Shown here piece by piece: positions 35,553 through 43,748 of a DNA stretch of 64,000 nucleotides (positions are counted from its first letter, which is position 1; every line of letters starts with the position of its first letter). This DNA is from Parasphingorhabdus sp. SCSIO 66989 (GTDB taxonomy: Bacteria; Pseudomonadota; Alphaproteobacteria; Sphingomonadales; Sphingomonadaceae). Position numbers and translations under genes: made by a program. The DNA lies in assembly GCF_032852305.1 (NCBI RefSeq), contig NZ_CP136594.1, forward strand, positions 1,277,501 through 1,341,500, read 5' to 3'. Below the pieces are notes generated by a model. It was not told the origin of the DNA and did not search any database. It was given only the letters and a program-made list of their open reading frames with translations.

Positions 35553-37481
35553 ATGATCCAGTCCCTCCTCATCGCCAATCGCGGCGAGATTGCCTGCCGT
35601 ATCATCCGTACCGCGCGCGATATGGGTATCCGCACTGTTGCGGTCTATTCCGATGCTGATGCCAAGGCGCTGCATGTGCGTCAGGCGGATGAAGCGGTAC
35701 ATATCGGGCCGTCTCCGGCGGCGGAATCCTATTTGGTGGGTGAGAAGATCATCGCCGCCGCCAAGGAGACCGGGGCCGACGCGATCCATCCGGGCTATGG
35801 TTTCCTTTCGGAAAATGCCGATTTTGCGCAAGACGTGATCGATGCCGGGCTGATCTGGGTCGGGCCGAAGCCGGAATCGATCCGCGCCATGGGTCTGAAG
35901 GATGCTGCGAAGAAGCTGATGGATGAGGCCGGTGTGCCGACCACGCCGGGCTATCTGGGCGATAATCAGGACCCTGATCATCTCGCCAGCGAGGCCGAGC
36001 GCATCGGTTATCCGGTGCTGATCAAAGCGGTTGCGGGTGGCGGCGGCAAGGGTATGCGCAAGGTGGATGCGGCGACGGATTTTGCCGATGCGCTGACCAG
36101 CTGCAAGCGCGAGGCGATGGCGAGTTTTGGCAATGATGTCTGCCTGATCGAGAAATGGATCGAGAGCCCGCGCCATATCGAGGTGCAGATTTTCGGTGAT
36201 AGCCATGGCAATGTCGTTCACCTGTTTGAGCGCGATTGCTCGCTGCAACGCCGCCATCAAAAGGTCATTGAAGAAGCGCCAGCCCCCGGCATGGACGAGG
36301 CCACCCGCGAGACCGTCTGCGGCGCAGCTGTGCGTGCGGCGCAAGCGGTGAACTATGAAGGCGCGGGCACGATCGAGTTTATCGCCGACGGCTCGGCAGG
36401 GCTGAGCGCCGACAAAATCTGGTTTATGGAGATGAACACCCGGTTGCAGGTTGAGCATCCGGTGACCGAGGAGATTACCGGGGTTGATCTGGTAGAATGG
36501 CAGCTGCGTGTGGCGTCCAGCGAGGCAATCCCGCTGGTGCAGGACGAGCTGAGTATTAACGGCCATGCGATAGAGGCGCGGCTCTATGCGGAAGACCCGG
36601 CGAGTGGGTTTCTGCCGAGTATTGGGCGGTTGGAGCATCTGGACTTTGGGCCTGCCTATCGCATTGATACCGGCGTGCAGCAAGATGCTGACATATCGCC
36701 ATTTTATGATCCCATGATCGCTAAGGTTATCGCCTTTGGTTCGGATCGCGAAGAAGCCATTGAAGGGCTGTCAGAAGCATTGCAGGCAATTGAGATATGG
36801 CCGGTAAAAACAAATGCGGCCTTTCTCCTGAAGGCCGCCACACATCCCGATTTTGTCGATGCCGAGCTGGATACTGGGTTTATTGAGCGTAACCTAGAGG
36901 CGCTTGTGCCAGTATCAGAAATCAAAGATTCCACCTGGAATGCAGCGGCCAAGTTTGCGCTGGCAGATGGCGATAAAGACCTTGGCTATTTACCGTTAGA
37001 TTTCAGGCTGAATGCGGAACCGGTAAAGCGCGTTACGCTTGGCCATGATGGTGAGACCCGGACGCTGGATATGCTTGATAAGCAGGAAATTCTGATCAGA
37101 TCAGATTTCAGTGGTAAGGACATGGTTCTCTCAGAAGAGTATGGAGAGAATGTCAGCTATACCGCACACATGGATGCTGAACAGATAGTGGTTTTCTCTG
37201 AGGGGCAGGCAGTCGCTTTTGATCGTGCGGTCAGGGGTTCTGGTCAAGGCACTATTTCTGACGGCACCATACTCTCCCCCATGCCCGGCAAAATTATCGC
37301 CGTTGCGGTGGCCGAGGGCGACAGCGTTGCCAAAGGCGACAAGCTGGTGACGCTGGAGGCGATGAAGATGGAGCATACACTGACCGCGCCGTTTGATGGC
37401 AATGTCGCAAGCCTCTCCGCCAGCGAAGGCGCGCAGGTCAGCGAAGGCGTGGCGCTGGTTGAGATTGTTGGGGGTGAGTGA
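35553..37481 (+). CDS. mccA: Methylcrotonoyl-CoA carboxylase, biotin-containing (alpha) subunit
   Basis: 642 residues: biotin carboxylase N-domain (LLIANRGEIACRIIRTARDM), ATP-grasp (KAVAGGGGKGMRKV, FERDCSLQRRHQKVIEEAPA, MEMNTRLQVEHPVTEEITG), linker, and C-terminal biotin carrier with the modified Lys in LEAMKMEHT. It provides carboxybiotin to MccB. The ATG at 35553 is fixed by GGGGAGGA in the repeat upstream. Between about 36700 and 37250 the codons look less GC-rich than on either side. Confidence 0.95.
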   Translation: MIQSLLIANRGEIACRIIRTARDMGIRTVAVYSDADAKALHVRQADEAVHIGPSPAAESYLVGEKIIAAAKETGADAIHPGYGFLSENADFAQDVIDAGLIWVGPKPESIRAMGLKDAAKKLMDEAGVPTTPGYLGDNQDPDHLASEAERIGYPVLIKAVAGGGGKGMRKVDAATDFADALTSCKREAMASFGNDVCLIEKWIESPRHIEVQIFGDSHGNVVHLFERDCSLQRRHQKVIEEAPAPGMDEATRETVCGAAVRAAQAVNYEGAGTIEFIADGSAGLSADKIWFMEMNTRLQVEHPVTEEITGVDLVEWQLRVASSEAIPLVQDELSINGHAIEARLYAEDPASGFLPSIGRLEHLDFGPAYRIDTGVQQDADISPFYDPMIAKVIAFGSDREEAIEGLSEALQAIEIWPVKTNAAFLLKAATHPDFVDAELDTGFIERNLEALVPVSEIKDSTWNAAAKFALADGDKDLGYLPLDFRLNAEPVKRVTLGHDGETRTLDMLDKQEILIRSDFSGKDMVLSEEYGENVSYTAHMDAEQIVVFSEGQAVAFDRAVRGSGQGTISDGTILSPMPGKIIAVAVAEGDSVAKGDKLVTLEAMKMEHTLTAPFDGNVASLSASEGAQVSEGVALVEIVGGE

Positions 37482-37684
37482 ATCTCCTCCCCATTTATGG
37501 GGAGGGGGACCGCCGAAGGTGGTGGAGGGGGCGAAGCCGCAGGCGAGCTTAGCTGCGGTTGTTACCATCGCTCCGCGCCTGGCGGCGCGACCCCTCCGTC
37601 ATCCACCTACGCCCCTTCGACAAGCTCAGGGGCTTCGGCGGATGCCACCTCCCCATTGCTGCGCAACGGTGAGGAGATAGAGTG
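37482..37684. repeat. Third intercistronic inverted-repeat element, ending in a ribosome binding site
   Basis: Starts just after the mccA stop with CTCCTCCCCATTTATGGGGA and closes with CCACCTCCCCATTGC...GGTGAGGAG, a diverged inverted counterpart. Inside are GGACCGCCGAAGGTGGTGGA and the TTCGACAAGCTCAGG unit. Its right end supplies GGTGAGGAG ahead of the next gene, repeating the architecture of the two copies around the DUF559 gene. Its core sequence differs from theirs. Confidence 0.7.
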
Positions 37685-38461
37685 ATGATCGTCCAACTCC
37701 TCACCCACCCGATCTACGCGCCGCTGTTTGCTGCCATTCTCGGCGCGATCTTGGGTAGCTTTATGGGTGCGCTGGTCAGCCGCTGGCCTGCGGGGCGGAG
37801 CGTATTGGCGCCGCGTTCAGCCTGTGACAGCTGCGGCACGCCGCTGCGCTGGTATGAGCTGGTGCCGATTGTCTCGTTTCTCATTCAGCGCGGGAAATGC
37901 CGTTATTGCGGCGCGGCGATTGGCTCGGATGCGCTGGCGATAGAGGTAATTGCGGCAGTGATCGGCGCAGTATCGCTGATTATCATGCCGGGATGGGGCG
38001 GGGTGATGCTTGCGTTTTTCGGCTGGCTGTTGCTGCCGCTGGCCTGGCTCGATATGCGGCATTATTGGTTGCCTGATCCGTTGGTGATTGTGCTCGCGCT
38101 GGGTGGGCTTGGGCTGGGCATGACCGGCCTCTTCCCACCACCGCTTCTCGACAGGATTATCGGCGGCATTGGCGGCTTTGTCGCGCTGGCTGCTGTCAGC
38201 ATAGCCTATCGCGCGCTGCGTGGCCGCGATGGGCTGGGCGGCGGTGATCCCAAGTTGTTTGGTGCCATTGGCCTGTGGCTTGGCTGGCAGATGCTGCCCT
38301 TCCTATTGCTGGCAGCGGCTGGCTTTGGGCTGATCCTGGCGCTGGTGGCGATAATCGGTGGGCGGCAGATCGGCGCGGCGACGCAATTTCCCTTTGGTAC
38401 CTTGCTGGCCATTCCGGCCTGGCTGCTGCTCGCTTTGGGCGGTCCGGCACTCATTGGCTGA
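37685..38461 (+). CDS. pilD: Type IV prepilin peptidase (leader peptidase/N-methyltransferase)
   Basis: 258 residues with about eight membrane helices. The cytoplasmic zinc-type loop has two CxxC pairs (ACDSCGTPLRWYELVP and RGKCRYCGAAIG). The two catalytic aspartates lie in WLDMRHYWLPDPL and GLGGGDPKLFGAIG. It cleaves and methylates type IV pilin or type II secretion pseudopilin precursors. No pilus or secretion genes are adjacent. GTG at 37682 is an alternative start. Confidence 0.88.
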   Translation: MIVQLLTHPIYAPLFAAILGAILGSFMGALVSRWPAGRSVLAPRSACDSCGTPLRWYELVPIVSFLIQRGKCRYCGAAIGSDALAIEVIAAVIGAVSLIIMPGWGGVMLAFFGWLLLPLAWLDMRHYWLPDPLVIVLALGGLGLGMTGLFPPPLLDRIIGGIGGFVALAAVSIAYRALRGRDGLGGGDPKLFGAIGLWLGWQMLPFLLLAAAGFGLILALVAIIGGRQIGAATQFPFGTLLAIPAWLLLALGGPALIG

Positions 38462-38523
38462 AACCCATTTCAAATTGCCACTTTCTTGGTTATGTTGCCT
38501 GAAAATCTATAGGAGCAATGCCA

Positions 38524-39972
38524 ATGGCCACCGCGATTAAACAGGATGACCCCGCCGCACAGATGCATGACGTGCTGGCAAAACAGCGCGCGGATTTCAC
38601 CGCTTCGATGCCCGAGCCGGTATCAGCGCGTATTGATCGGATGGATCGGGCGATTGCCTTGCTGGTCGATCATGCCGATGATTTCGCCAAGGCTGTCAGC
38701 GAGGATTTCGGCCATCGCAGCGAAGAGCAGACGCTGATGACCGATATCGTCCCCAGCATTTCGGCGCTGAAACATGCGAAGAAGCATATCAACAGCTGGT
38801 CGCGCGGCGAGCGGCGCAAGCCGACTTTCCCGCTGGGCCTGCTCGGTGCGAAGGCCGAGGTGAAATATCAGCCCAAGGGCGTGGTTGGCGTGGTGGCGCC
38901 ATGGAACTTCCCGGTCGGCATGGTGATGGTGCCGATGGCGGGCATCTTGGCTGCGGGCAACCGCGCCATGGTCAAGCCGTCGGAATTTACCGAGCGCGTC
39001 TCCGAACTGTTTGTCGAGATTGTCCCGAAATATTTTGCTGAGACCGAAATGGCGGTGTTCACCGGCGGGCCAGAGGTCGGCATGGCGTTCTCCGGGCTGC
39101 CGTTCGATCATATGATTTTCACCGGTGCGACCAGCATCGGCAAGCATATCATGCGCGCGGCATCGGAGAATCTGGTGCCGGTGACACTGGAGCTGGGCGG
39201 CAAATCGCCAACGATTATCGGCCGCAGTGCCGACAAGAAAAAGGCCGCCGAACGTGTCGCTCTGGGCAAGATGATGAACGCCGGCCAAATCTGCCTCGCG
39301 CCCGATTATCTCTATGTCGCCGAGGAACAGGAAGACGAGATGATCGGCGCGGTGAGCCAGTCGGTCAGCGCCATGTATCCGACCTTACTCACCAATGACG
39401 ATTACACCTCGGTGGTCAATGGCCGCAATCATGATCGGCTGCAGGGCTATCTTGATGACGCGAAGGAGAAGGGCGCGGAGCTGATTGAGGTCAATCCGGG
39501 CGATGAGGATTTCTCTAGCTCGAACGGCCATAAAATGCCGCTGACGATCCTGCGCAATGTCAATGACGACATGAAGGTGATGCAGGAGGAGATTTTCGGG
39601 CCCATCCTGCCGGTCAAAACCTATAACACCATCGATGAAGCCATTGATTATGTGAATGAAAATGACCGTCCGCTGGGCCTCTACTATTTTGGCAGCGATA
39701 GCGGTGAGGAAGAGCGGGTTCTAGGCAAGACCATTTCCGGTGGCGTCACGGTCAATGATGTGATCTTCCACAACGCTATGGAAGACCTGCCCTTTGGTGG
39801 CATCGGTCCCTCGGGCATGGGGCATTATCACGGCTATGATGGCTTTAAGGAGTTCAGCCATATGCGCGCTGTCTATAAGCAAGCGAGCATGGATGTCGCG
39901 GGTATGGCCGGGTTCAAGCCGCCTTATGGCAAGAAAACCTGGGCCACAATCAAGCGCGAGCTGAAGAAATAG
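38524..39972 (+). CDS. Aldehyde dehydrogenase, coniferyl-aldehyde dehydrogenase type
   Basis: About 482 residues of the ALDH superfamily. Signatures are VVAPWNFPVGMVMVPMAGIL, MVKPSEFTERVSE, IFTGATSIGKHIMRAA, catalytic Glu in VTLELGGKSP, catalytic Cys in NAGQICLAPDYLYV, and NDVIFHNAMEDLPFGGIGPS. The overall pattern resembles coniferyl aldehyde dehydrogenases, which also act on medium-chain aldehydes; the substrate is not proven. ATG at 38524 lies 8 bases after AGGAG; ATG at 38518 is too close. Confidence 0.88.
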   Translation: MATAIKQDDPAAQMHDVLAKQRADFTASMPEPVSARIDRMDRAIALLVDHADDFAKAVSEDFGHRSEEQTLMTDIVPSISALKHAKKHINSWSRGERRKPTFPLGLLGAKAEVKYQPKGVVGVVAPWNFPVGMVMVPMAGILAAGNRAMVKPSEFTERVSELFVEIVPKYFAETEMAVFTGGPEVGMAFSGLPFDHMIFTGATSIGKHIMRAASENLVPVTLELGGKSPTIIGRSADKKKAAERVALGKMMNAGQICLAPDYLYVAEEQEDEMIGAVSQSVSAMYPTLLTNDDYTSVVNGRNHDRLQGYLDDAKEKGAELIEVNPGDEDFSSSNGHKMPLTILRNVNDDMKVMQEEIFGPILPVKTYNTIDEAIDYVNENDRPLGLYYFGSDSGEEERVLGKTISGGVTVNDVIFHNAMEDLPFGGIGPSGMGHYHGYDGFKEFSHMRAVYKQASMDVAGMAGFKPPYGKKTWATIKRELKK

Positions 39973-40048
39973 GCCGAACGCAAAAGCTGCATTGCAAGTC
40001 GCTTCCGGCTTCGCTATCTGGTTCGGCCTGCCGGATGGTCACACTTAT

Positions 40049-40134
40049 GCGGGTATGGCGGAATTGGTAGACGCGCCGGATTCAAAATCCGGTGTCCCTA
40101 GGACATGTCGGTTCGAGTCCGACTACCCGTACCA
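40049..40134 (+). tRNA. tRNA-Leu (CAA anticodon)
   Basis: 86 nt with encoded CCA. The anticodon loop TTCAAAA is flanked by CCGGA / TCCGG and gives anticodon CAA for UUG codons. A long variable arm (TGTCCCTAGGACA) follows, as in class II tRNAs. The T-arm is GTCGGTTCGAGTCCGAC. Acceptor GCGGGTA pairs with TACCCGT with one G-T pair at the end. Confidence 0.97.
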
Positions 40135-40149
40135 TCTCTAGGCTTTTGC

Positions 40150-41025
40150 TTAAGCGGCCTTCGCTTCCCCATTTATCCGCTGTGTGATCTCGGCGAGCCG
40201 GGTCAGGCTTTGCAATGCCGCGGGCAAGGCGATGGCCGATTCCAGAAACTCGAATGAATAGACGACTATGGAGAAAATCTGTCCGGGCGATGCAGCTGTT
40301 TGCGTTGCGGCGAACCACAGGTTGAAGCCGAGCATCGCAAGCAGCACCGCGAAGATCAGGCCATAAACAATCGCTTCTGTGTCCGAGAGGCGGACATAAT
40401 GCCCGCGCAACAGGGATAAATGGTGCCGAATGGCGCTGCGCTCCCTGCCAGAGAGGATCGCAACCTGCTGCTCGGCCTGGGCATTCATATCATGGTTCAG
40501 GGCGTAGAAGCGTTTGGCGGACAGGGTGTAGATCAATAGCCCAGCCAGCGTTGCGCCGCCCGCTGAGGCTGCCAGAGCGCCGTGAAAGGCGAACAGCACG
40601 CCGAGAGAGACAATGATCTGGACTATAGCGGTGAGCAATATCGGCGCTTCGTCTTCGAGAAACTGGATCAGCTCGTGGCTCATCTCGACCCGTGCATTCA
40701 CCGCGGAGACCGGCTGGTCGCGACCATTCTCTGCCACCGCATCGCCCAACTCGACCGCCATGTTGCCGTAGGCGCGGGTGTCATAGGCCCGCCGCGCCAC
40801 CGCCAGTAGCAGCACCAGCGCCATGGCACTCAGAAGCCAGAAGAAGGACGTCCAGCTATCGCTCAGCAGGCCATCAATCGACATGCCGATGAGCAGCGGC
40901 AGCGTCGCCAGCAGCCCGGTTTCCAGCAGGGTCAGAAACCAGGTGACGCTGATCTGCCGCCAGAAATGCCGCATCAGCGAGCCGATGGACAGCGGCTTGC
41001 CATTCAGCAGACCTTGGCTAGCCAT
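40150..41025 (-). CDS. ABC-transporter-type membrane domain protein without ATPase domain
   Basis: About 291 residues with six predicted membrane helices, e.g. FWLLSAMALVLLLAVA, IVQIIVSLGVLFAFHGALAA and GLIFAVLLAMLGFNLWFAA. The pattern is that of the six-helix exporter membrane domain. It includes the cytoplasmic segment AVNARVEMSHELIQFLEDE that resembles the coupling region, but no Walker motifs follow. It overlaps the end of the sterol-desaturase gene by 8 bp. The start at the ATG (41025) is chosen; a TTG at 41049 is possible. Partner ATPase is not in the window. Confidence 0.72.
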   Translation of the reverse strand: MASQGLLNGKPLSIGSLMRHFWRQISVTWFLTLLETGLLATLPLLIGMSIDGLLSDSWTSFFWLLSAMALVLLLAVARRAYDTRAYGNMAVELGDAVAENGRDQPVSAVNARVEMSHELIQFLEDEAPILLTAIVQIIVSLGVLFAFHGALAASAGGATLAGLLIYTLSAKRFYALNHDMNAQAEQQVAILSGRERSAIRHHLSLLRGHYVRLSDTEAIVYGLIFAVLLAMLGFNLWFAATQTAASPGQIFSIVVYSFEFLESAIALPAALQSLTRLAEITQRINGEAKAA

Positions 41026-41896
41026 TGACGGGGACCTTAGCCGTTTCAACCGCTTTCGGCTGCCATCCCGGCGGGCCGAAAAGATACATCCAGACCTCTT
41101 TGAAGGACTGCGCTTTGGCGATATCGCGGAACAGCTGCGGCCATTCGGAGAACCACACTACCAGCGGATTGACGCGGTCAAAATCGCGTTTCAGGCCATA
41201 GCGCGGGGTTTCTTCCTCGGCCTGATAGGTGCCGAATATCCGGTCCCAGATGATCAATATGCCGCCATAATTCTTGTCGATATATTTATCGTCGCAACCA
41301 TGGTGCACGCGGTGATTGGCGGGCGTATTGAGGAATGTGTCGAGAAAACCGAGCTTGCCGATCATCTCGGTATGAATCCATGTCTGATAACCAAGAATGA
41401 TGATGATCGCGGCAAACACCATCTCTGCCGGAAAGCCGAGCAAGATCATCGGGAAGTGGATGATGGCCGATATAACCCCTTCGAGCGGACCGAAACGCAC
41501 CGCGATGGAAAGGTTCATCTGTCGCGAGGAATGGTGCACCGCATGTTGCGTCCAGAGCAACCGGATTTCATGCGCCAGACGATGCTCCCAATAATAGAGG
41601 AAATCCGCCACAAACAGCGCGAGCGCGAATGTCGAGACAGTATAGGGCAGTGTCCAGCTGATATAGGCCTCGCTGAACAGCACATAGCCTGCATAGAGGA
41701 ACGACATCAGGAATGTTTCGACCAGGATTGTCGGTATCTGGGTCGAAATACTGGCCACGATATCGAGCAGCGTGCGGCCTTTGAATGTGCCGGAAAGCAG
41801 AGACTTTGCGATCTCGATCAGCAACATGACGCCGCCGATCAGAAAGAAAATGCCTTCAAAGGAATCAGCAAATTGTGAGATGGTTTCACCGTTCAT
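41018..41896 (-). CDS. Sterol desaturase / fatty acid hydroxylase family protein
   Basis: 292-residue membrane-bound di-iron protein. Histidine clusters: HRLAHE, QHAVHHSSRQ, and TPANHRVHHGCDDKYIDKNYGG. Several hydrophobic helices precede them. Members hydroxylate or desaturate lipids (carotenoid, sterol or sphingolipid); the substrate is unknown. It is coupled by overlaps to the TetR regulator upstream and the ABC-type membrane protein downstream, so all three likely work on membrane lipid or its export. Confidence 0.9.
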   Translation of the reverse strand: MNGETISQFADSFEGIFFLIGGVMLLIEIAKSLLSGTFKGRTLLDIVASISTQIPTILVETFLMSFLYAGYVLFSEAYISWTLPYTVSTFALALFVADFLYYWEHRLAHEIRLLWTQHAVHHSSRQMNLSIAVRFGPLEGVISAIIHFPMILLGFPAEMVFAAIIIILGYQTWIHTEMIGKLGFLDTFLNTPANHRVHHGCDDKYIDKNYGGILIIWDRIFGTYQAEEETPRYGLKRDFDRVNPLVVWFSEWPQLFRDIAKAQSFKEVWMYLFGPPGWQPKAVETAKVPVNG

Positions 41897-42450
41897 GGCT
41901 TCGCTCCCAAGCCTTTTGTCAGAGTCTGCCAGGCTAGAGTGCTAGCCTGTGTGGGCGTGAGGTCTTGCGCCTTCACCGCCTCCCATGCGGCGTAGAGCAG
42001 ATTGTCATAAGCCTGCGCGATCCATGCTGTTGGTACTGCAGTATCAAACAGCCCTTCGGCTTTTGCTTCATTGATCATGTCGCGCATTTCGCGCTGCTGG
42101 CGTTCCAGTTCCGCGAGGATTTCGGGATGTTCCTCAATCTGTTCACGCATCAGGAAACGATAGCGATCGCCCAGCGGGATCAGCGCTTCCAATGTGCGAC
42201 GCAGCGCTTCGGAATGGGACAGGACATCGGTGCAGGCGGTCTCTGCTGCATCCTCCATTTCCCGCAATGCTGTTTTCCCAAGCGTCAGGATCAGATCGTC
42301 ACGGCCGGAGAAATGGCGGTGCAATGTCGCGCGGCCGACACCTGCGCGCTCGGCAATATCTGCGAGCGAGGCGGCCGGGTTTTCCGACAATAGGGTGAAC
42401 GCAGCCTCGATAAGCGCGGCGGAAGCGGATGGTCGCAGAGAATCAATCAT
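41893..42450 (-). CDS. TetR-family transcriptional regulator
   Basis: About 185 residues. The N-terminal helix-turn-helix is ASLADIAERAGVGRATLHRHFSGRDDLI; the rest is a variable ligand-binding domain. The start at 42450 directly follows the palindromic operator; an in-frame ATG at 42468 would put the operator in the coding sequence. No Shine-Dalgarno precedes either, and a TTGACA at 42486-42481 would place the transcript start close to 42450, so translation may be leaderless. Probably represses its own operon with the sterol-desaturase gene. Confidence 0.88.
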   Translation of the reverse strand: MIDSLRPSASAALIEAAFTLLSENPAASLADIAERAGVGRATLHRHFSGRDDLILTLGKTALREMEDAAETACTDVLSHSEALRRTLEALIPLGDRYRFLMREQIEEHPEILAELERQQREMRDMINEAKAEGLFDTAVPTAWIAQAYDNLLYAAWEAVKAQDLTPTQASTLAWQTLTKGLGAKP

Positions 42451-42467
42451 GAGACATATATGTCTCA
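42450..42467. promoter_or_regulatory. TetR operator, perfect 18-bp palindrome
   Basis: TGAGACATATATGTCTCA is a perfect palindrome abutting the start of the TetR gene. It would overlap the -10 region of a leftward promoter whose -35 is TTGACA (42486-42481) with a spacer of 17-18 bp (the -10 hexamer itself, about CATATA, is weak). Position and symmetry are classic for TetR self-repression. Confidence 0.75.
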
Positions 42468-42556
42468 TTTGAGATTAATATGTCAATATGCTTCTTCTGC
42501 GATCCTCGATACGCACCGATATTGACGCATCCAATATGTTTGGGCATCGCCCGCCC

Positions 42557-42757
42557 ATGATCAATATTGCTCTATCGCTGATGATGCTGGCGGGTTTTGC
42601 GCTCATCATCGGCGCCATCATCATGGTCCGCCGCGATGGCTGGACGCGCAAGCCTTTGCTGATGCTGGTGCTGGCGGGCATCATGTTCGCCAATGTCGCT
42701 ATCTGGGCGGTACCGAATGAACGCGGTGTGGCTCCGGCAGAGGCGGTTGGCGAATGA
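42557..42757 (+). CDS. Small two-helix membrane protein, unknown
   Basis: 66 residues: hydrophobic helix IALSLMMLAGFALIIGAIIM, a basic loop VRRDGWTRKP, second helix LLMLVLAGIMFANVAIWAV and an acidic tail. The positive-inside rule puts the loop in the cytoplasm. It is divergent from the TetR gene. No clear ribosome binding site; ATG at 42536 is an alternative start. Function unknown. Confidence 0.6.
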   Translation: MINIALSLMMLAGFALIIGAIIMVRRDGWTRKPLLMLVLAGIMFANVAIWAVPNERGVAPAEAVGE

Positions 42758-42768
42758 GGAAACCATCT

Positions 42769-42918
42769 CCCCTCCTCTTCAGAGGAGGGGCAGTGAGACT
42801 TAGCGAGCGCAGCGAGCTTTAGTCGCAGCGGGGTGGTGTTGCGGCACGCCTTGAATTTGCCGGCGCGAGCTCACCTGCGGTTCGCCACCACCCCAACCCC
42901 TCCTCTGAAGAGGAGGGG
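42769..42918. repeat. 150-bp intergenic inverted-repeat element
   Basis: Both ends are 22-bp hairpins (CCCCTCCTCTTCAGAGGAGG... and CCCCTCCTCTGAAGAGGAGG...). The left part continues GTGAGACTTAGCG...TTTAGTCGCAGCGGGG, matching the 26033 and 29925 copies. The right part CGCCACCACCCCAAC closes the outer palindrome. It lies between convergent genes. Confidence 0.8.
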
Positions 42919-42936
42919 CTTATGATACCGCGAAGA

Positions 42937-43593
42937 TCACTTAATCGGCGAATCCGGTGCCAAGCGCATATCGAGATAGGTATCGACCGCCGCCATCAGA
43001 TCTTCCATTTCATTTTCAAAGAAATGGTTGGCGCGCGGGATTTGGTCGTGATGGATGGTGATATGCTTTTGCGTGCGCAGCTTGTCGACCAGCTTCTGCA
43101 CTGCTGCGGGTGCGACAATCTGGTCATTGGCGCCGTTGATGATGATGCCCGATGACGGGCAGGGGGCCAGAAAGCTGAAATCATACATATTGGCCGGTGG
43201 CGCGATTGAGATGAAACCGCGAATCTCCGGGCGGCGCATCAGCAATTGCATGCCGATCAGTGCGCCGAAGCTGAAACCGGCAACCCATGTCGTCTCAGCC
43301 TCGGGATGGACGCTCTGCACCCAGTCGAGCGCAGCGGCGGCGTCGGAAAGCTCGCCAATGCCATTGTCAAAACTGCCCTGGCTGCGGCCGACACCACGAA
43401 AATTGAAGCGCAATGTCGCAAAGCCGCGCTTGGAGAAATTGTTATAGAGGTCAAAGGTGATGCGGTCATTCATCGTGCCGCCGCCCTGCGGGTGCGGGTG
43501 CAGGATGATCGCGACCGGCGCGCGGGGGCGTGGGGCGAGGCTGAAACGGCCTTCGAGACGACCCTCGGGGCCGGAAATAATGACTTCAGGCAT
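42937..43593 (-). CDS. Alpha/beta hydrolase
   Basis: 218 residues. Oxyanion region LHPHPQGGGTMNDRI, RFNFRGVGRSQGSFD, nucleophile elbow WVAGFSFGALIGM (Ser), acid GANDQIVAP (Asp) and His in PRANHFFENEM. It belongs to the small dienelactone-hydrolase/YpfH-like group. Substrate unknown. It is divergent from the cysteine desulfurase pair, with which it shares a 155-bp gap. Confidence 0.88.
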   Translation of the reverse strand: MPEVIISGPEGRLEGRFSLAPRPRAPVAIILHPHPQGGGTMNDRITFDLYNNFSKRGFATLRFNFRGVGRSQGSFDNGIGELSDAAAALDWVQSVHPEAETTWVAGFSFGALIGMQLLMRRPEIRGFISIAPPANMYDFSFLAPCPSSGIIINGANDQIVAPAAVQKLVDKLRTQKHITIHHDQIPRANHFFENEMEDLMAAVDTYLDMRLAPDSPIK

Positions 43594-43748
43594 ATCTGCT
43601 TATCCATCCAATACTGGTCACCGCACGGGGCTCGACTGGAGTCGGCAGCGCGCCCGTTTGGCGGGAAGGCACGCCTATACGCAATTGTGCCTGAAAAATG
43701 CAACAAAATGCGTGGCACTCGCTCCAATGTGAAGCTAGATAGCCGATT

